From positions 33,789,501 to 33,853,500 of the forward strand of contig JAUMIR010000001.1 of the NCBI GenBank assembly GCA_030847615.1: DNA of 64,000 bases, given 5' to 3'. Positions 42,024-53,462 of the stretch are shown in pieces. The position numbers and the translations under genes are program-made. Source of the stretch: Gambelia wislizenii (Eukaryota > Chordata > Lepidosauria > Squamata > Crotaphytidae). Position 1 is the first letter of the stretch. Each line of letters starts with the position of its first letter. Below the pieces are notes generated by a model. It ran no database searches. It saw nothing but the letters and a program-made list of their open reading frames with translations, and was not told where the DNA came from.

Positions 42024-42588
42024 AGGACTTTATCGGACCACCCCCAAACCCCCGTTCTTTTACCGGCGTAACTTTGCCATTTTTATGCTGGCAAAATAAC
42101 TCCCTATGTCACACTTACCTTATCCACATGAAAAGGCTTCCCCAGCAATGAACAAAGAAGCAAATGGAGCTCCGGTCACATCCTATTCAAAATCCCGCGT
42201 ATTCTCACGAGAATGCATAGTACGAGAAATTAAAAAACCAAAACAAAAACACTAAAAAAGTTACAAAAAGCACAAAAACACACTTAAAACTTACAAGTAA
42301 ACAATGGAGGGTCATAAAAAGTGTGTCACGTACCTGGATGTCGCGATCTCACCCAGAAGTGTTCTGGTCAGACTAGCCATTGATGGTGGAATGATGAGAG
42401 GACATTGGCACAAGTTTTCATATGCTGAAGCACCATGGGGGATCTATTGACGGTTTAAGCCATAAATAAATTATGATGGGATTTTTACACAATATAAATG
42501 TGAAAGGGCGACATAGTCTGATATGTGTGCCCTTTCACATTTATGTGGCATCATTATGACACCATATTTAGTGTGTCTGATAATGTCC
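42024..42588 (+). mobile_element. GGACTTTATCGGAC MITE, copy D
   Basis: Starts AGGACTTTATCGGACC and ends TCTGATAATGTCC. It has 'TTTTATGCTGGCAAAATAAC', 'TTCTCACGAGAATGC' and 'GTACCTGGATGTCGCGATCT'. An internal hairpin pairs ATAAATGTGAAAGGGC with GCCCTTTCACATTTAT. Confidence 0.75.
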
Positions 42589-43159
42589 CTATTATCACAC
42601 GTCACTGTAATCACATGAAAGAACTGCCACAGAATTGTTGCACTGTGACCATTAGCACTTTCAGAGTGGTAGCTTACTTCTGTGATTTAGTATGGGCGAG
42701 ATTTTGGTGATTCTCACGAGAAGACGTGATCATGCTTAAAAACACCAAAAAAACCCCACACACCTTATTAACAAAGTAAATCAACACATAAACACTTAAA
42801 CACACCTAAAATGTGCAAACAAAACAGGACAGCATCCTATGGATAGTTTTCATGTTCTCACCAAGAGGTTTTCTTGCCAGGAACAGGGAGGGGGGGGAAA
42901 GACCACCCATTCACACTGTCCTCTCACAATTACAGTGGGGCATGTTTTTGCATGGTCTTCAATACTGCAAAAATAGTGATATTGAGAGCTATTGATGGCT
43001 TGTCCTATTAATGGTAAGCAACACCTTTTTTTTTTTTTTTGCAGCTGGAGCACAGAGTAAGCATGGGAGGGGAGGACTATGATGTCATGCGATAGCAGGA
43101 CCCATTCACACTATCGTGGTGTCATAATCGTGCGATTTTTGCCACGTCTGATAAAGTCC
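42589..43159 (+). mobile_element. Second-subfamily MITE, copy F, abutting copy D
   Basis: Starts CTATTATCACACGTCACTG and ends GTCTGATAAAGTCC. The body has 'TGATTCTCACGAGAAGACGT' and 'GTTCTCACCAAGAGG', close to copy E (13646). Copies D and F together are bounded by GGACTTTATC and GATAAAGTCC and may have moved as one 1.1-kb unit. Confidence 0.65.
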
Positions 43160-43654
43160 AAAGGCATTTGTCACCAAGGCTTGATCAGGCATGTGCAGGA
43201 ACAGCTGGTGCACTAGCTTTAAGTTTGCACAAATACTCCTGACCACTGTAGAAACCTGGGCATCCAGATTCAAGGGTGAGTCAAGGAGTTCACCCAAACT
43301 GCAAACTTCTGTCTTTATGGGGAGTGTAACACTATCCAGCACAGCCTGAATCTCTCTTTCTGGATCTGCCTTGTGACTGTTCTACTCATGCAAGACAGAT
43401 GAGGCAAGAAGGAGCCAGAAGGGAACTTGGATTACAAGATGGACAGTCCTGGCACCAACGTGAGACATGCTCAGGTCAGCAGCCCCACTGCTCTGTGGGT
43501 CATACGTCGATCTTTGATGCCTTGGTGCTGGTGATCAGAGGAGAAAATCACATGCTCTTTCAATGGGCACACTGCATCTGAGATGTCAGGGGAACCACTC
43601 TGATGCCACTGGGTGATATAAGACTGAAGATTGACTGCAGATAGTTTAATGATA

Positions 43655-43765
43655 TTTATAACTTTGATATATTTTTAGCTATGTGATTTTTAAGTGGTGT
43701 ATGCTGCCTTGAGTTCCAGACTGAGGCAAATGTGGGATGAAAATAAATAATATAAATATAAATTT
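43655..43765 (+). mobile_element. L2-like LINE 3' tail
   Basis: 'GTATGCTGCCTTGAGTTCCA' and GATGAAAATAAATAATATAA resemble an L2 3' terminus. Confidence 0.45.
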
Positions 43766-43884
43766 TAGTTATAATACAAATATTATAATAAGCACCCAGA
43801 AATAGAAATGGTGGGTAAGAATTTCATTATTTCTACAGTGTAGATGCACCCTTGGTTAATTTTTCTTAACTAAGTAACATCCCT

Positions 43885-44105
43885 TGGCCCAACCCTTACA
43901 ATCTAATGAAGACATGATGATACAAAAGGAAAGGAGATGGCAGTAGGGAAAGGGATTAAGTCTAGCATTCTTTTAGCTAGGGTTATGGCAGTTGGGATGG
44001 AGAGAGGGCCTTTCTGCTTCTGGGCCGAGGCAAGATGGAGCTCTGCCTGCCTTAGCTTCTCTCCCTCTACAGCCAGGACAATGGCAGTTGGGACTACCCC
44101 TGGAA
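43885..44105 (-). mobile_element. L2 3' UTR with repeat unit, minus
   Basis: The reverse complement of 'TTCATTAGATTGTAAG...' tail and of the 93-96 bp unit (GCAGAGCTCCATCTTGCCTC) described at 61184-61462. About one and a half units are present. Confidence 0.6.
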
Positions 44106-44189
44106 TGGTTGAAGGACATGAGCATCTGATAATGGTGCCCTTTCCATTCTCGTCGCAATCTTCTGACACATTTTGGTATGCGGTTCTGT

Positions 44190-44310
44190 GTGGTGTTTCC
44201 TTGCATCTGATAAAGTCCTTGGTATCAGGTTTCTGGGGAAGAAGCAGACCTGTTTTGCTGGAGATTGGAGCATGAGTGAATGATGTTTGCCATCAGGTTT
44301 GGGAAGGTTG
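44190..44310. mobile_element. MITE end plus unclassified repeat
   Basis: CATCTGATAAAGTCC is a terminal repeat of the GGACTTTATC family. It is followed by 'TTGCTGGAGATTGGAGCATG' and AGTGAATGATGTTTGCCATC, shared with 25510-25545. Confidence 0.5.
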
Positions 44311-44314
44311 GGCC

Positions 44315-45690
44315 AGGAGTTAAGTAGCTGATACAGAAGACTGGCCCATGTTTCAAATTCCATTTTTGTGGAGACACATCAAGGTTGCCTTGTCTCTGTT
44401 TCCCCCCACTAACAGGCTCCTCCTCCTTAACACCAGCTTGCAGTTTTAACTGCTAGGATTATTTTCAATGATCAATCTAAAGACAGAGATGGGATTCAGT
44501 CCTCTCTAACTATACCTCTGCAGTCACCTTCCTCAACCCTCTTCCCTTCAGATGTTTGACTAGAGTATTTATCATCCTCAGCTTACCTAGCCAGTGGCTT
44601 TGCTAGTTGTGGATAATGGAAACTGTAGCCCAACACCTCTACATTGTTGTATTAATGGTGCCTTGCTTTCTGCTTCCTTGAAGCATTGTCCATTGAAGTC
44701 AATGGCTGAGAATGGCTGACAATGAAGAATTTTGTCACAGTGATCTCAGCCACCATGTCCTGTCATGCCACAGACATGTTCTAGGCATCAGGTCGGCAAG
44801 CTTTAGGCAGATCAGCAGAAAGCAGGCAGCAGAGAAAAAGTTTCCTTGGGGAAAAAAATCCAAACGTTCACTCATTCCATTGACTCCAAAATCTCACAAG
44901 CCACCCATGTTCTTTTCAGCTATATACAGATAGGGGGCATGCCTATAAGAAAATGTGGGTAGATATCTCAGATGGGAGAAATTGTACTTTAAATTGACAA
45001 ATCAGTCCAAACCACAAAGGTTATAATTCTTTCTCCCTCCACCTCCTTCTTCAAGCAGGAGGATAAAAAAAAAAAAGACCTATTTTTGGCAGCTCATTAG
45101 TAGCAAGACAGAAGCAGCTTGTGCCATGACTTCAGAGAGTTTTTCGAGCCAGATCTATCATATGCCCAGAGATCTCTTGCCATTTTCAATTGTCTATAAT
45201 GCCCCTGTGGTCCAGTGGAGGCCCAAATAAGAGAGATTTTGTACTCTTCTCTATATCCTCTTCTTCCTGCTCCCACTGATATGTTTAGCACATTTTTGTG
45301 ACTTCCTTCAACACCATAGAATGATTATAACATTTTTCAACCATTGGGAAAACAAAATCTTAAACCTGAGCTTTTAAAAATTATTATTAAAGGGAAGGCT
45401 GGATATCCTGATGCAGAGAAGTATTCTGTTTGTCTACTTAGCATTAAAAATGCAAACTCTTTTAAAAAATCTCCAAAGAAATATACACATACACACACGC
45501 AAGGATGGAATGAATACCACAGCTGAATAGCTTCAGATATAGAAAGTTCCTTTATTAATTCAGTTGTTCTTTAATTCATAATAGAACTTAAATAAAGAGT
45601 GACTTACAGACAGCTGTTTCTAATATTGAGTCCCTACCACACATGAAAGGCACATTATTTCTGCTGCAGCCTGACTACCCTTGGGTGTTA
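44315..45690. other. Mostly unique non-coding DNA
   Basis: A decayed hAT-like MITE is possible at 44536-44643 ('TTCAGATGTTTGACTAGAG', then 'AATGGAAACTGTAGCCCAAC'). Nothing else is recognised. Confidence 0.35.
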
Positions 45691-45699
45691 TCAGCCGAA

Positions 45700-46780
45700 C
45701 AAGTTTTGAACCCACCTAATGCATTTTGAGGTAGCTTAGGTTTATTTTTCTTTCAATAAAATAAATGGTTTTGTAATTAAATTTCTCCACTACTTGTGCT
45801 TAATGGCCACATTGACAAGTGCTAATGTATGGGAAGAGAATGAGTTTGAAATGAAACATGCTGTTTTCCAATCTGCAAGCAATTTTGCACTGAGGCAATC
45901 AAAAAAAAAAATTCTTGTGCCAGTGAAACATGTTCATTAATCTGCTAGCTTAATGCATGCTGCCCACTCAGCAGAGCAAGGACAGTCTTTTTTTAAAAAA
46001 AAATGGGGGGGGGGAGAGATTGAGAGAAAAAGAGAGAACCCAAAAATATCATGAAGTGAGCCCTTGTTTGAAACCATTTTGTGGTTTCTGGCAGCAAAGA
46101 TTGTGGAAATGTGCTGACTTTACACCCTGAAATGTTGCAGCTGTCTCTCTGGAAGCTAGCTGTTTCAGGTTCTGGCAATAATTCAGCTTTCAAATCTCTC
46201 TCTCTCTCCCCGCCTTTTTCTCCCCACTCCACCCCCACCCCCTCCTTAGCCAAATTTATTTTTGAATAAATCTTCTTGTCGAAAACTGAGGGGAGCTATT
46301 ACATATTTGGACTTCATTTACGAAACCACTTCAAGTCATAAGAAGTGCGTCTTCTGTTTATGTCGCTTTCGTGATTGGAGAGGCATTCCTTGACTAAACT
46401 CGTCTCTCTTCCAACCCCCCCCCCCGCACAGCACACAAAATTATCTAAATCTTGGTAGCACCCAGTTTCAACACAAGTGTGATTCCTTTTTTATTGCTTA
46501 GACAAATAAAACTTGCCAAAATGCATTGGCTTTCATCAAGCTCTGTAAACTTTACTTAATCTTCTGGCCACTAGAGGGTTGATTTACAAACAGCTGCCTC
46601 TTGTTGGAGTTTTCATTAGCCTTCTTTTCTGTTTTTTTAAAAAATGTGTGAATGCGTGTGTTGCAGTGAAGGAGAAGGGTATACACACAGTTTGTCAGAA
46701 GCAAGATGGTTCATTAACATTTTGCTCAAGTAATGTATTCTGTTTGACAGGAGGTCATTGAATTTCTGTACATGGGTACA
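45700..46780. other. Candidate conserved non-coding region
   Basis: About 1.1 kb without any repeat I recognise. It has AT-rich, non-repetitive text containing homeobox-like core words (TTCATTAATCTGCTAGC, CTAGCTTAATGCATGC), and 'TTTACGAAACCACTTCAAGT' and 'TTTATGTCGCTTTCGTGATT'. CpG bases are kept at several places. No open frame supports a gene. That such a stretch is free of insertions in a repeat-dense window is the only argument for constraint. Confidence 0.3.
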
Positions 46781-46944
46781 AAATCAGGAATGAAGACAGG
46801 TAGAGAGGCTCACACACATCTGAGCATGTGTCCATACTCACATACAGGATACTGTGTGGACACTCTTAGTTTCAAGTGACAGGCTGAAAACAAGCTAGTA
46901 ACTGGGAGGGATGGCTAACACATTGGACGATAGGAAGAGAATTC

Positions 46945-47195
46945 AAAAGGACCAAGATATAGTAGAAAATTGGACAGAAATTAATAAAATGTAATTCAAT
47001 AGAAACAAATGCAAAATTCTACAGTTAGGCTACACAAACCAAATGCCCAGGTGTGGGGATACATGGCTCAGCAGTATTACATGCTAAAAGGACTTTGGGG
47101 TTATTGTTGATCATAAATTGAACAGGATTCAGCTCTGTAATGCTGCAGCAAAAAAGGTGAATACTATTTTACATTGTATTGATAGAAGCACCTCC
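46945..47195 (+). mobile_element. Decayed CR1 ORF2 fragment
   Basis: 'AATTCAATAGAAACAAATGC', 'AAAATTCTACAGTTAGGCTA' and 'CTGTAATGCTGCAGCAAAAA' follow the CR1 part that precedes the segment at 28566. Frames are destroyed. Confidence 0.6.
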
Positions 47196-47501
47196 TGTCC
47201 GTGGCCTGAACTAACAATTTACAGGTGCCACACAAGTTTCAGAATATTTTCATACGGCCACTTGGGATAGAGTGATTTTCATAATGAAAAAATGTTAGAG
47301 TTAGCAACTTTTGCTGGCCTATACTCACTAATTGCTGTTTTGCATTATGGTGACTTCCTGTTAGTTTGCTTCACTATACACACTCTCTTCCTGCATCACT
47401 CTAACTTGAATTTTATTTCTCCCCCTCTCTCTTCCATTAGACCAGATGCTTCATTATGCACAAAACATTGTAAGTAAAGATATATTTACATATCTGTTTC
47501 C

Positions 47502-47970
47502 AGGCAAGATACAAAGTATTGGTTGTTACCTTTAAAGCCCTATGTGGTTCACCTACAGGATCACCTTCTCTCATATAATCCACCCTGTACACTCAGGTCC
47601 CCTGCGGGACATTTGCTCCAACCAGACAGGAGTAGGTTGGCAACTGTCACCCAGAGGACTTTTTCTTCAGCTTCCCCTAAACTGTGGAATGACCTGCCAG
47701 AGAAGATTCAACAGCTGAATATGTGTTAATGACCAGTCTCTTCCAGCAGGCCCACCCAGATGATTTTTAAACTGTGAATTTTAAATTGTTTTAATATGTC
47801 TTGGTTTTATTTGTTCTTTTAAATTGATTATGTGTTTTAACAGGTTTATGTGTTTTTAACTGATATGTATTTTAACTGACAGTAGGTGTGGTGTGTTAAT
47901 CTGTTTTTCCTTGTCTCAATCCATGGGGAGGGGAGGGTAAGAAATAAATATGATGATGATGATGATGCAC
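47502..47970 (+). mobile_element. L2 LINE 3' fragment
   Basis: Encodes 'GHLLQPDRSRLATVTQRTFS' and SASPKLWNDLPEKIQQL, the L2 ORF2 C-terminus. The 3' UTR ends 'GGGAGGGTAAGAAATAAATA' and (TGA)n. Confidence 0.75.
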
Positions 47971-48384
47971 CTTGGTTCTTTACTAGGTTAGATTCTGTAG
48001 GTGGAAGACTGAAACAGGCATAGTCCCTCTTAGACAGTGGGATTCAGAGTTCTTGCCACTTGTCAGCTAATTCTAGATTCTCTCTGGCGTCACCTCCATC
48101 AATTTCTGGTCACCTTAGTGACCAACTCATGATGGTGATTAAACCAGATAGTCAGAGTCAACTTTAGCACTCCACTTAAGCATCCCTAAGCTTTGGAATT
48201 TCAGAATATTTATATGGGGACAGAGCAGACTCTTTGGTACTTTCAGGCTATTTTTTATAAGTTTTCATAAATATATAAATGTATACATGCCCCTTAGGGA
48301 GAAACACAGACATAACAATGTCTGGGTGTTTAAGTTTCATTACATAACATTACATTACATGTAAGGCATCATTACACTGTATTA

Positions 48385-48635
48385 CAGTAGGACCCCCATA
48401 TCCACTGATTTATTATCTACTGATGCAATTATCCATGGGACACAAAACAGCACACTTACCATAGAGTTTTCCTGGAACATGTGTCCTCTCTAGCCATTGT
48501 CTAGGTCCTCCAAGGCAACTCTATGGTATTTGAAACCAGAAGTCACATTATTTTCAATGGCATTCACTATTATCCACGGTTTTTGGCATCCACACCCCGC
48601 AGAACCAATTCCCAACGGATACGAGGGTCCTACTG
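48385..48635. mobile_element. pogo/Tigger-like MITE, divergent copy
   Basis: Starts CAGTAGGACCCCCATATCC and ends ATACGAGGGTCCTACTG, with TA on each side (48383-48384, 48636-48637). The termini are the same length and pattern as in the CAGTTGTCC copies but form a separate subfamily. Confidence 0.75.
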
Positions 48636-48784
48636 TATATGGCCATCAAGAGGTTGCACTTTCATGGGTACTTTTATAAGGATTGACCTTGATCTCTCTG
48701 CATCATCATATTTATTTTAATAGGCTTGGTAATAATGAACTCATGTAAGCACATCATTCTTCTAAACCATTTAACATAACTTCC

Positions 48785-49092
48785 CTGAAACAACATCTCA
48801 GGCTCAGCCAAACTGCTCACCAACAATGGTCTGCCATGGCCTCACATCGGGAGGCATGGAGATGCACTATCCACAATGCTGCAACCTTATTTGAGAACTC
48901 ACGCCAAACAAGTCTTGAAGAGAAATGACAACGCAGAAAAAATCGCAACCTGGAAACATCACCCAAGGAGACCTTCTGCTGTGCTTTCTGCAACTGGACT
49001 TGTTTATCTTGGATTGGCCTTTTTAGTCATCAGCGTGCTTGCAGAAACCGCGGGATGAGTCCTTCTTGAATCTTCGTTTGTGAAGAAAAGCC
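48785..49092 (+). mobile_element. LINE 3' tail (family of 56515-60475)
   Basis: Encodes the extreme C-terminus: RTHAKQVLKRNDNAEKIATW, then 'ETFCCAFCNWTC...' with the C2HC finger at 48962-49050. It ends 'GTGAAGAAAAGCC' before an (AG)n array. Confidence 0.8.
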
Positions 49093-49112
49093 AGAGAGAG
49101 AGAGAGAGAGAG

Positions 49113-49156
<44 letters not shown>
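49092..49156. repeat. (AG)n microsatellite
   Basis: About 32 AG units with one TTG break grow from the LINE 3' end, which itself reads AGCCAGAGAGAG. Confidence 0.95.
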
Positions 49157-49158
<2 letters not shown>

Positions 49159-49159
49159 T

Positions 49160-50170
49160 TATCTGTCACCAGCATCACTACCATCATCGTTATCAAGTTC
49201 CTTCGCAGTTTCATAGTTTCCTATAGTGTCTGCTAATGCATTATACAGACATTTCCTAAAGGCTTTTACTTGTACGGAATTCTGTCCTTTGTATATTTAT
49301 CTTATACATACAATCTAACTTATATATAGTCTATAAACCCATTCGAGTACATTTTCTCATTTGTAAGTTAAGCTGCTCTAACAGGCCTCTGCATTTACAC
49401 AGGTGTGCAAGAGTTATTCTCCTTGTTTTATCTTAACAGCATTCAGAATTACTTAAATATATCTATTCTTATTATAACCTTACCAGTAATAGCATAAACC
49501 AGCATTTTAGGCCTGCATATCAGGCTATCGGGAACGGTCCTTCTGCATTGGAGGCATGCTGCAAGCAGACTGATTTGGACTTTTATCTCAGCCTCTTTTA
49601 CCCTTTCCTTACACCCACTGATCTTGTCAGTTGACCAATCCAAACTAAATGACCAGCTCACAACTGAATTGTACACTAGAGATATCTAGTACACTATCTC
49701 TTATCCAATAAAAATAGACATCTTTCCTTAACTCCACCTGTGATACAGTAGGAGTCAGTACTCATCTGATGTACTTGTCAGGCAGTGTTTATCCTCCAGA
49801 AACTACTTGTGCCTTCACCTCTGGAATACAAGTGTGTTTCTTATCTCTTTGTTTACATTCCAGAGCATCTGGCATTCTTCCTAGACTGACCTGTATTATA
49901 GCCAGTTTTCTGCTGCCACACATACTACACATACACAGGTTTGCCTGTATTATCTGTTAATAGTTTACATTCTGTCTTTTAAAGTTATATGAACAGGCCA
50001 AGAAGTTAGAAATGGAATATTCACTGGCCTGTAACAAGGTGGGCATGGGACTGGTTGTTGTTCAGCTAGTGTTATGCCATTCCTTTATCAATCCCACCCA
50101 CAAAAATTAAGGAAAAACTAATGAGTGACAAGTTATGTTTTTAGTCATTGTAACCAAGAACAGGAATTAA
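49160..50170. other. Unassigned non-coding DNA
   Basis: AT-rich, no recognised repeat or exon. Confidence 0.35.
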
Positions 50171-50176
50171 TTATTC

Positions 50177-50595
50177 ATGGTAAAAGGTCTGGAAGCCATG
50201 CCGTACGAGGAGCGTCTTAGGGAGGTGGGTATTTTTAGCCTGGAGAAGAGAAGGTTAAGAGGGGACACGACAGCCATGTTTAAATATTTGAAGGGATGTC
50301 ATAGTGAGGATGGAGCAAGCTTGTTTTCTGCTTGCTAGACTGGGACCTGGAGCCATGGACTCAAACTACAGGAAAAGAGATTCTGTCTAAACATTAGGAA
50401 GAACTTCCTGGCCGTAATAGCTGTTTGGCAGTGGAATATGCTGTTTTGGAGTGTGGTGGAGTCTCCTTCTTTGGAGGTTTTAAAACAGAGGCTGGATGGC
50501 CATCTGTTGGGAGTACTTTGATTGTGTATTCCTGCATGACAGGGGTCTGGACTAGATGGCCCTAGTGATTTCTTCCAGCTCTATGATTCTATGAA
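50177..50595 (+). mobile_element. CR1 LINE 3' fragment
   Basis: 'GGTCTGGAAGCCATGCCGTA', 'TTTAGCCTGGAGAAGAGAAG' and the end 'GCTCTATGATTCTATGA' give a typical CR1 3' end. Frameshifts and stops are present. Confidence 0.85.
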
Positions 50596-50599
50596 ACAA

Positions 50600-52240
50600 T
50601 ATTATAAATAACAGCAATATATTAACATACAACTTTTCAAGTTTTGTCTGTCAAGCCCTACAAGCCATATGTAGGAAATGTTCCCATGACTGGTTTGCCA
50701 ACAGGCCAGGGGGGGGGGGGGAAATGGTCTGGCTTTGCCTGTGCCTTTACCAGAAGCATGACCTGCTGAAATCTGCAGGTGGATGCTTTTTCCGCTTAAC
50801 CAAACACTTTATCATCTGCTAATTGCCACAGATCAGACTCAAAAGTTCACACACCCCTGCCATGCTGATGAATGAGCTGGGCCTGATGTTCAGTAGGGGG
50901 TTGCAGAAGCTTCCCAGCTGAAGCTCACAGGGGGTGGGGGTGGGGAGATGGGAACTCCGTTGCCTCCCAACAGTCTCTTGGACCTGATACAAGAGAAGGA
51001 CATCCAGAGGGAAGGATTTTGACCATTCCCAGCCTTCTGCAGACATAGACAAGAAGCTAAAAGGTTTGTGTTTCTCCCAACCAAGCCTGGTGCAGACCTT
51101 GGAATATTGGAGTATGGGGGAGGCATGATGTCTCACATATGTGTTAAGTTCCCTTACAGAACAGTTTTTGTCCATTGTGGAACATCTGCATTCAGTTCAA
51201 GCTTGTGAAAATAGGGGTGCACTTGTGGTGCTGTTGCTCCTACTGATGTATGTTTGGTTGTTTACACATCTGATTGTGCATTCTGTTGCACAACGTTGTC
51301 ATTGAACACAAGGGCTGCACAGTGCAACCAATGCCTAATTTTGTATGCAGAGATTTACTCTATGCAGCCCTGAGGTAGGACCTCAGCCCTGGTGTTTTTA
51401 TCCAAAGTAGAATGAATACATTTGACAGGTGGTCAATGGTCTTCATCCTACGTTTTCATTGACCCAGGCCATGTTCCTACTCAAGCAGCTGGTGCACAGG
51501 ATCCTTGTTCAGTTTTCAACCAAAGTGACCCTAAGATGATGGTGATGATGGGAATAGTCTGACCACTGTGGTCCATAAACTAGTAACCTTGAGGATGGAC
51601 TCCTGGAAAGCACTTTAAGTGGGACTGCCCTTAAGGTTTGGAAGCTGCTTCTGGGGCAGAATGTTGCAGCTAGGCAACTGGACTGATTTCTTGCTAGCAT
51701 GTAACATATTTGTTGAGAGAATTACCCTGGTGGTTGCATATATTCTTCTGGGTCAGATAGGAAGTTTTATCACTTGTGTATAATGCCTTAAAAAAACATT
51801 AGAAGCAGAATATTGAAAATATTGCCAGATTCTGCACTCCTAGTGGTACCTAAGATACTGGTCACCCAATCTATGGTGGCTTTGAATAGAGCCTTTAGCA
51901 TCATACCACCCATTCCCTGAAGCTCCCTTGTGGTCCACATCATACAGGCATCAGTTGTTTTGAATTTCTGGATCCTACCAGAAACTTATCTGTTTCAGAA
52001 AGCTTTGTCAGAATGATGATTCCCTCCCTCCTCTCAAAGTGTTACTGACACTTTTACATTTTTGTATGGTATTTTATTCTGGATTAATAATATATTGTTT
52101 AAATTTTTTATAATTTAACTGATTAATCAATCAATCAGTAAATCAATGATGGGGACTATTTCATATAATTACATCCCTGTTTGCTATTTTGACATCCTTT
52201 CTCCCAGGAGATTAGAGTCGTATATAAGGACTATTCCATT
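50600..52240. other. Mostly unassigned non-coding DNA
   Basis: A run of 13 G at 50709-50721 and ATCAATCAATCAGT words near 52120 are the only notable features. Confidence 0.35.
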
Positions 52241-52244
52241 ATCT

Positions 52245-53148
52245 CTGTCTCTGGCTTTTCTTAGCAAACGAAGATTTAGGAAGGACTCATCCTGTGCTTT
52301 CTCCAAGAGTGCTGATGACTAAAAGGGCCAATCCGAGATAAACAAGTCCAGTTGCAGAAAGCACAGCAGAAGGTCTCCTTGGGTGATGTTTCTGGGTTGT
52401 GATTCTTTCTGCATTGTCATTTCTCTTCAAGACTTGTTTGGCGTGAGTTCTCAAATAAGGCTGCAGCATTGTGGATAGTGCGTCTCCATGCCTCCCGATG
52501 TGAGGCCAGGGTGGACCATTGTTGGTGATCAATTTGGCCAAGCCTGAGATGTAGTTTCATGGAGCCCTTGTATCGCTTTTTTGGAGCACCCCTCTTACGC
52601 TGACCCGTGGCGAGTTCACCATGGAGTACTATTTTGGGGAGGCGATGGTCCTCCATCCTAGAAACGTGCCCTGCTCAGCACAGCTGTGTTCTCAATATCA
52701 TGGCCTCAATGCTGGTGATTCCTGCTTGCTCAAGGACAACAACATTCATCACATAGTCAGTCCAGTGTATATTTAGGATTGTGCGTATACAGCGCTGATG
52801 AAAGCATTCGAAGAGTCGTAAGTGTTGGCGATAGGTGACCCATGTTTCAGACCCATAAAGGAGAATAGGCAGTACAATGGCTCTATACACACTGATTTTT
52901 GTGCTTCGCCTCAGGTGTTTATTGCTCCAGACTCTTTTGTGAAGTCTTCCAAATGCACTATATGCCTTTGCTAATCTGTGATTGATTTCTTTGTCAATCT
53001 TGGCATCTGAGGAGATGATGCTTCCCATGTAGGTGAACTGCTGAATGGACTTGAGCACAGATTTGCCGATGGCAATGTGGGGATGGTGGTGTTCATCCTG
53101 TGGTGCAGGCTGGTAAAGAACTTCTGTTTTCTTCAGGTTGACTTCCAT
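52245..53148 (-). mobile_element. Truncated LINE (family of 56515-60475), minus
   Basis: Minus-strand frames give 'VNLKKTEVLYQPAPQDEHHH', 'YRAIVLPILLYGSETWVTYR', 'QRCIRTILNIHWTDYVMNVV', HVSRMEDHRLPKIVLHGELA and the C2HC finger near 52300-52400. The 165-residue open stretch at 53172-52675 is better preserved than the same part of the long copy. It is cut at the 5' side exactly where the sequence turns into the gypsy flank. Confidence 0.85.
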
Positions 53149-53261
53149 TATACAGCATGGGAAAACCGTCACTATAGAATAAAGCTCTCAAAGACCCCCA
53201 GACACCATGGCCAATAGTTCTGGGAACTTTAATCTAAAAAAATGTAACCTTTTAAAGCTAG

Positions 53262-53461
53262 TATTTGACAGGATCCAAGAAGCCTAACACAGTGAAGTGG
53301 ACAGCAGAGTGTCAGGAAGCATTCGAGACCCTCAAGCGAGCTCTCATGTCTGTTCCAGTCCTGATGGCACCAGACTTCGACAAGCTGTTCATCTTGGCTA
53401 CAGCTGCTTCTGACAGAGGAAGTGGTGCAATATTGGTGCAAGAAACTCCGGATGGCACCTT
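53262..53461 (+). pseudogene. Ty3/gypsy pol fragment: start of RNase H
   Basis: Translates 'TVKWTAECQEAFETLKRALM', 'SVPVLMAPDFDKLFILATAA' and SDRGSGAILVQETPDGTL. This is the connection from reverse transcriptase to RNase H of Ty3/gypsy elements. The first catalytic aspartate of RNase H (TDASD pattern) is replaced: the text reads TAASD. The coding sequence is cut by a CR1 insertion and continues at about 54575. Confidence 0.75.
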
Positions 53462-53462
53462 A

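Larger units (their letters stand above)
40640..43360 (-). mobile_element. L2 LINE, interrupted by two MITE insertions
   Basis: Minus-strand pieces in L2 ORF2 order: 43360-43165 (TEVCSLGELLDSPLNLDAQV, then 'RSICANLKLVHQLFLHMPDQ'), 42020-41700 ('SFVTSYLDYCNTLCMGLPLK', 'LHLIQRASARVLNG'), and 41105-40640 (FSVAALKLWNSLPKVARKSS and 3' UTR). MITEs fill 42024-43159 and about 41107-41699. Across the second gap the text runs from IQGIWQT into FPYEPALALR. Part of the frame may also have been lost at the first gap. The reverse transcriptase core is absent. Confidence 0.75.

Noticed and set aside
49023..49214. Leu-Ser repeat protein
   Set aside because: It is only the translation of the (AG)n microsatellite in the antisense direction.
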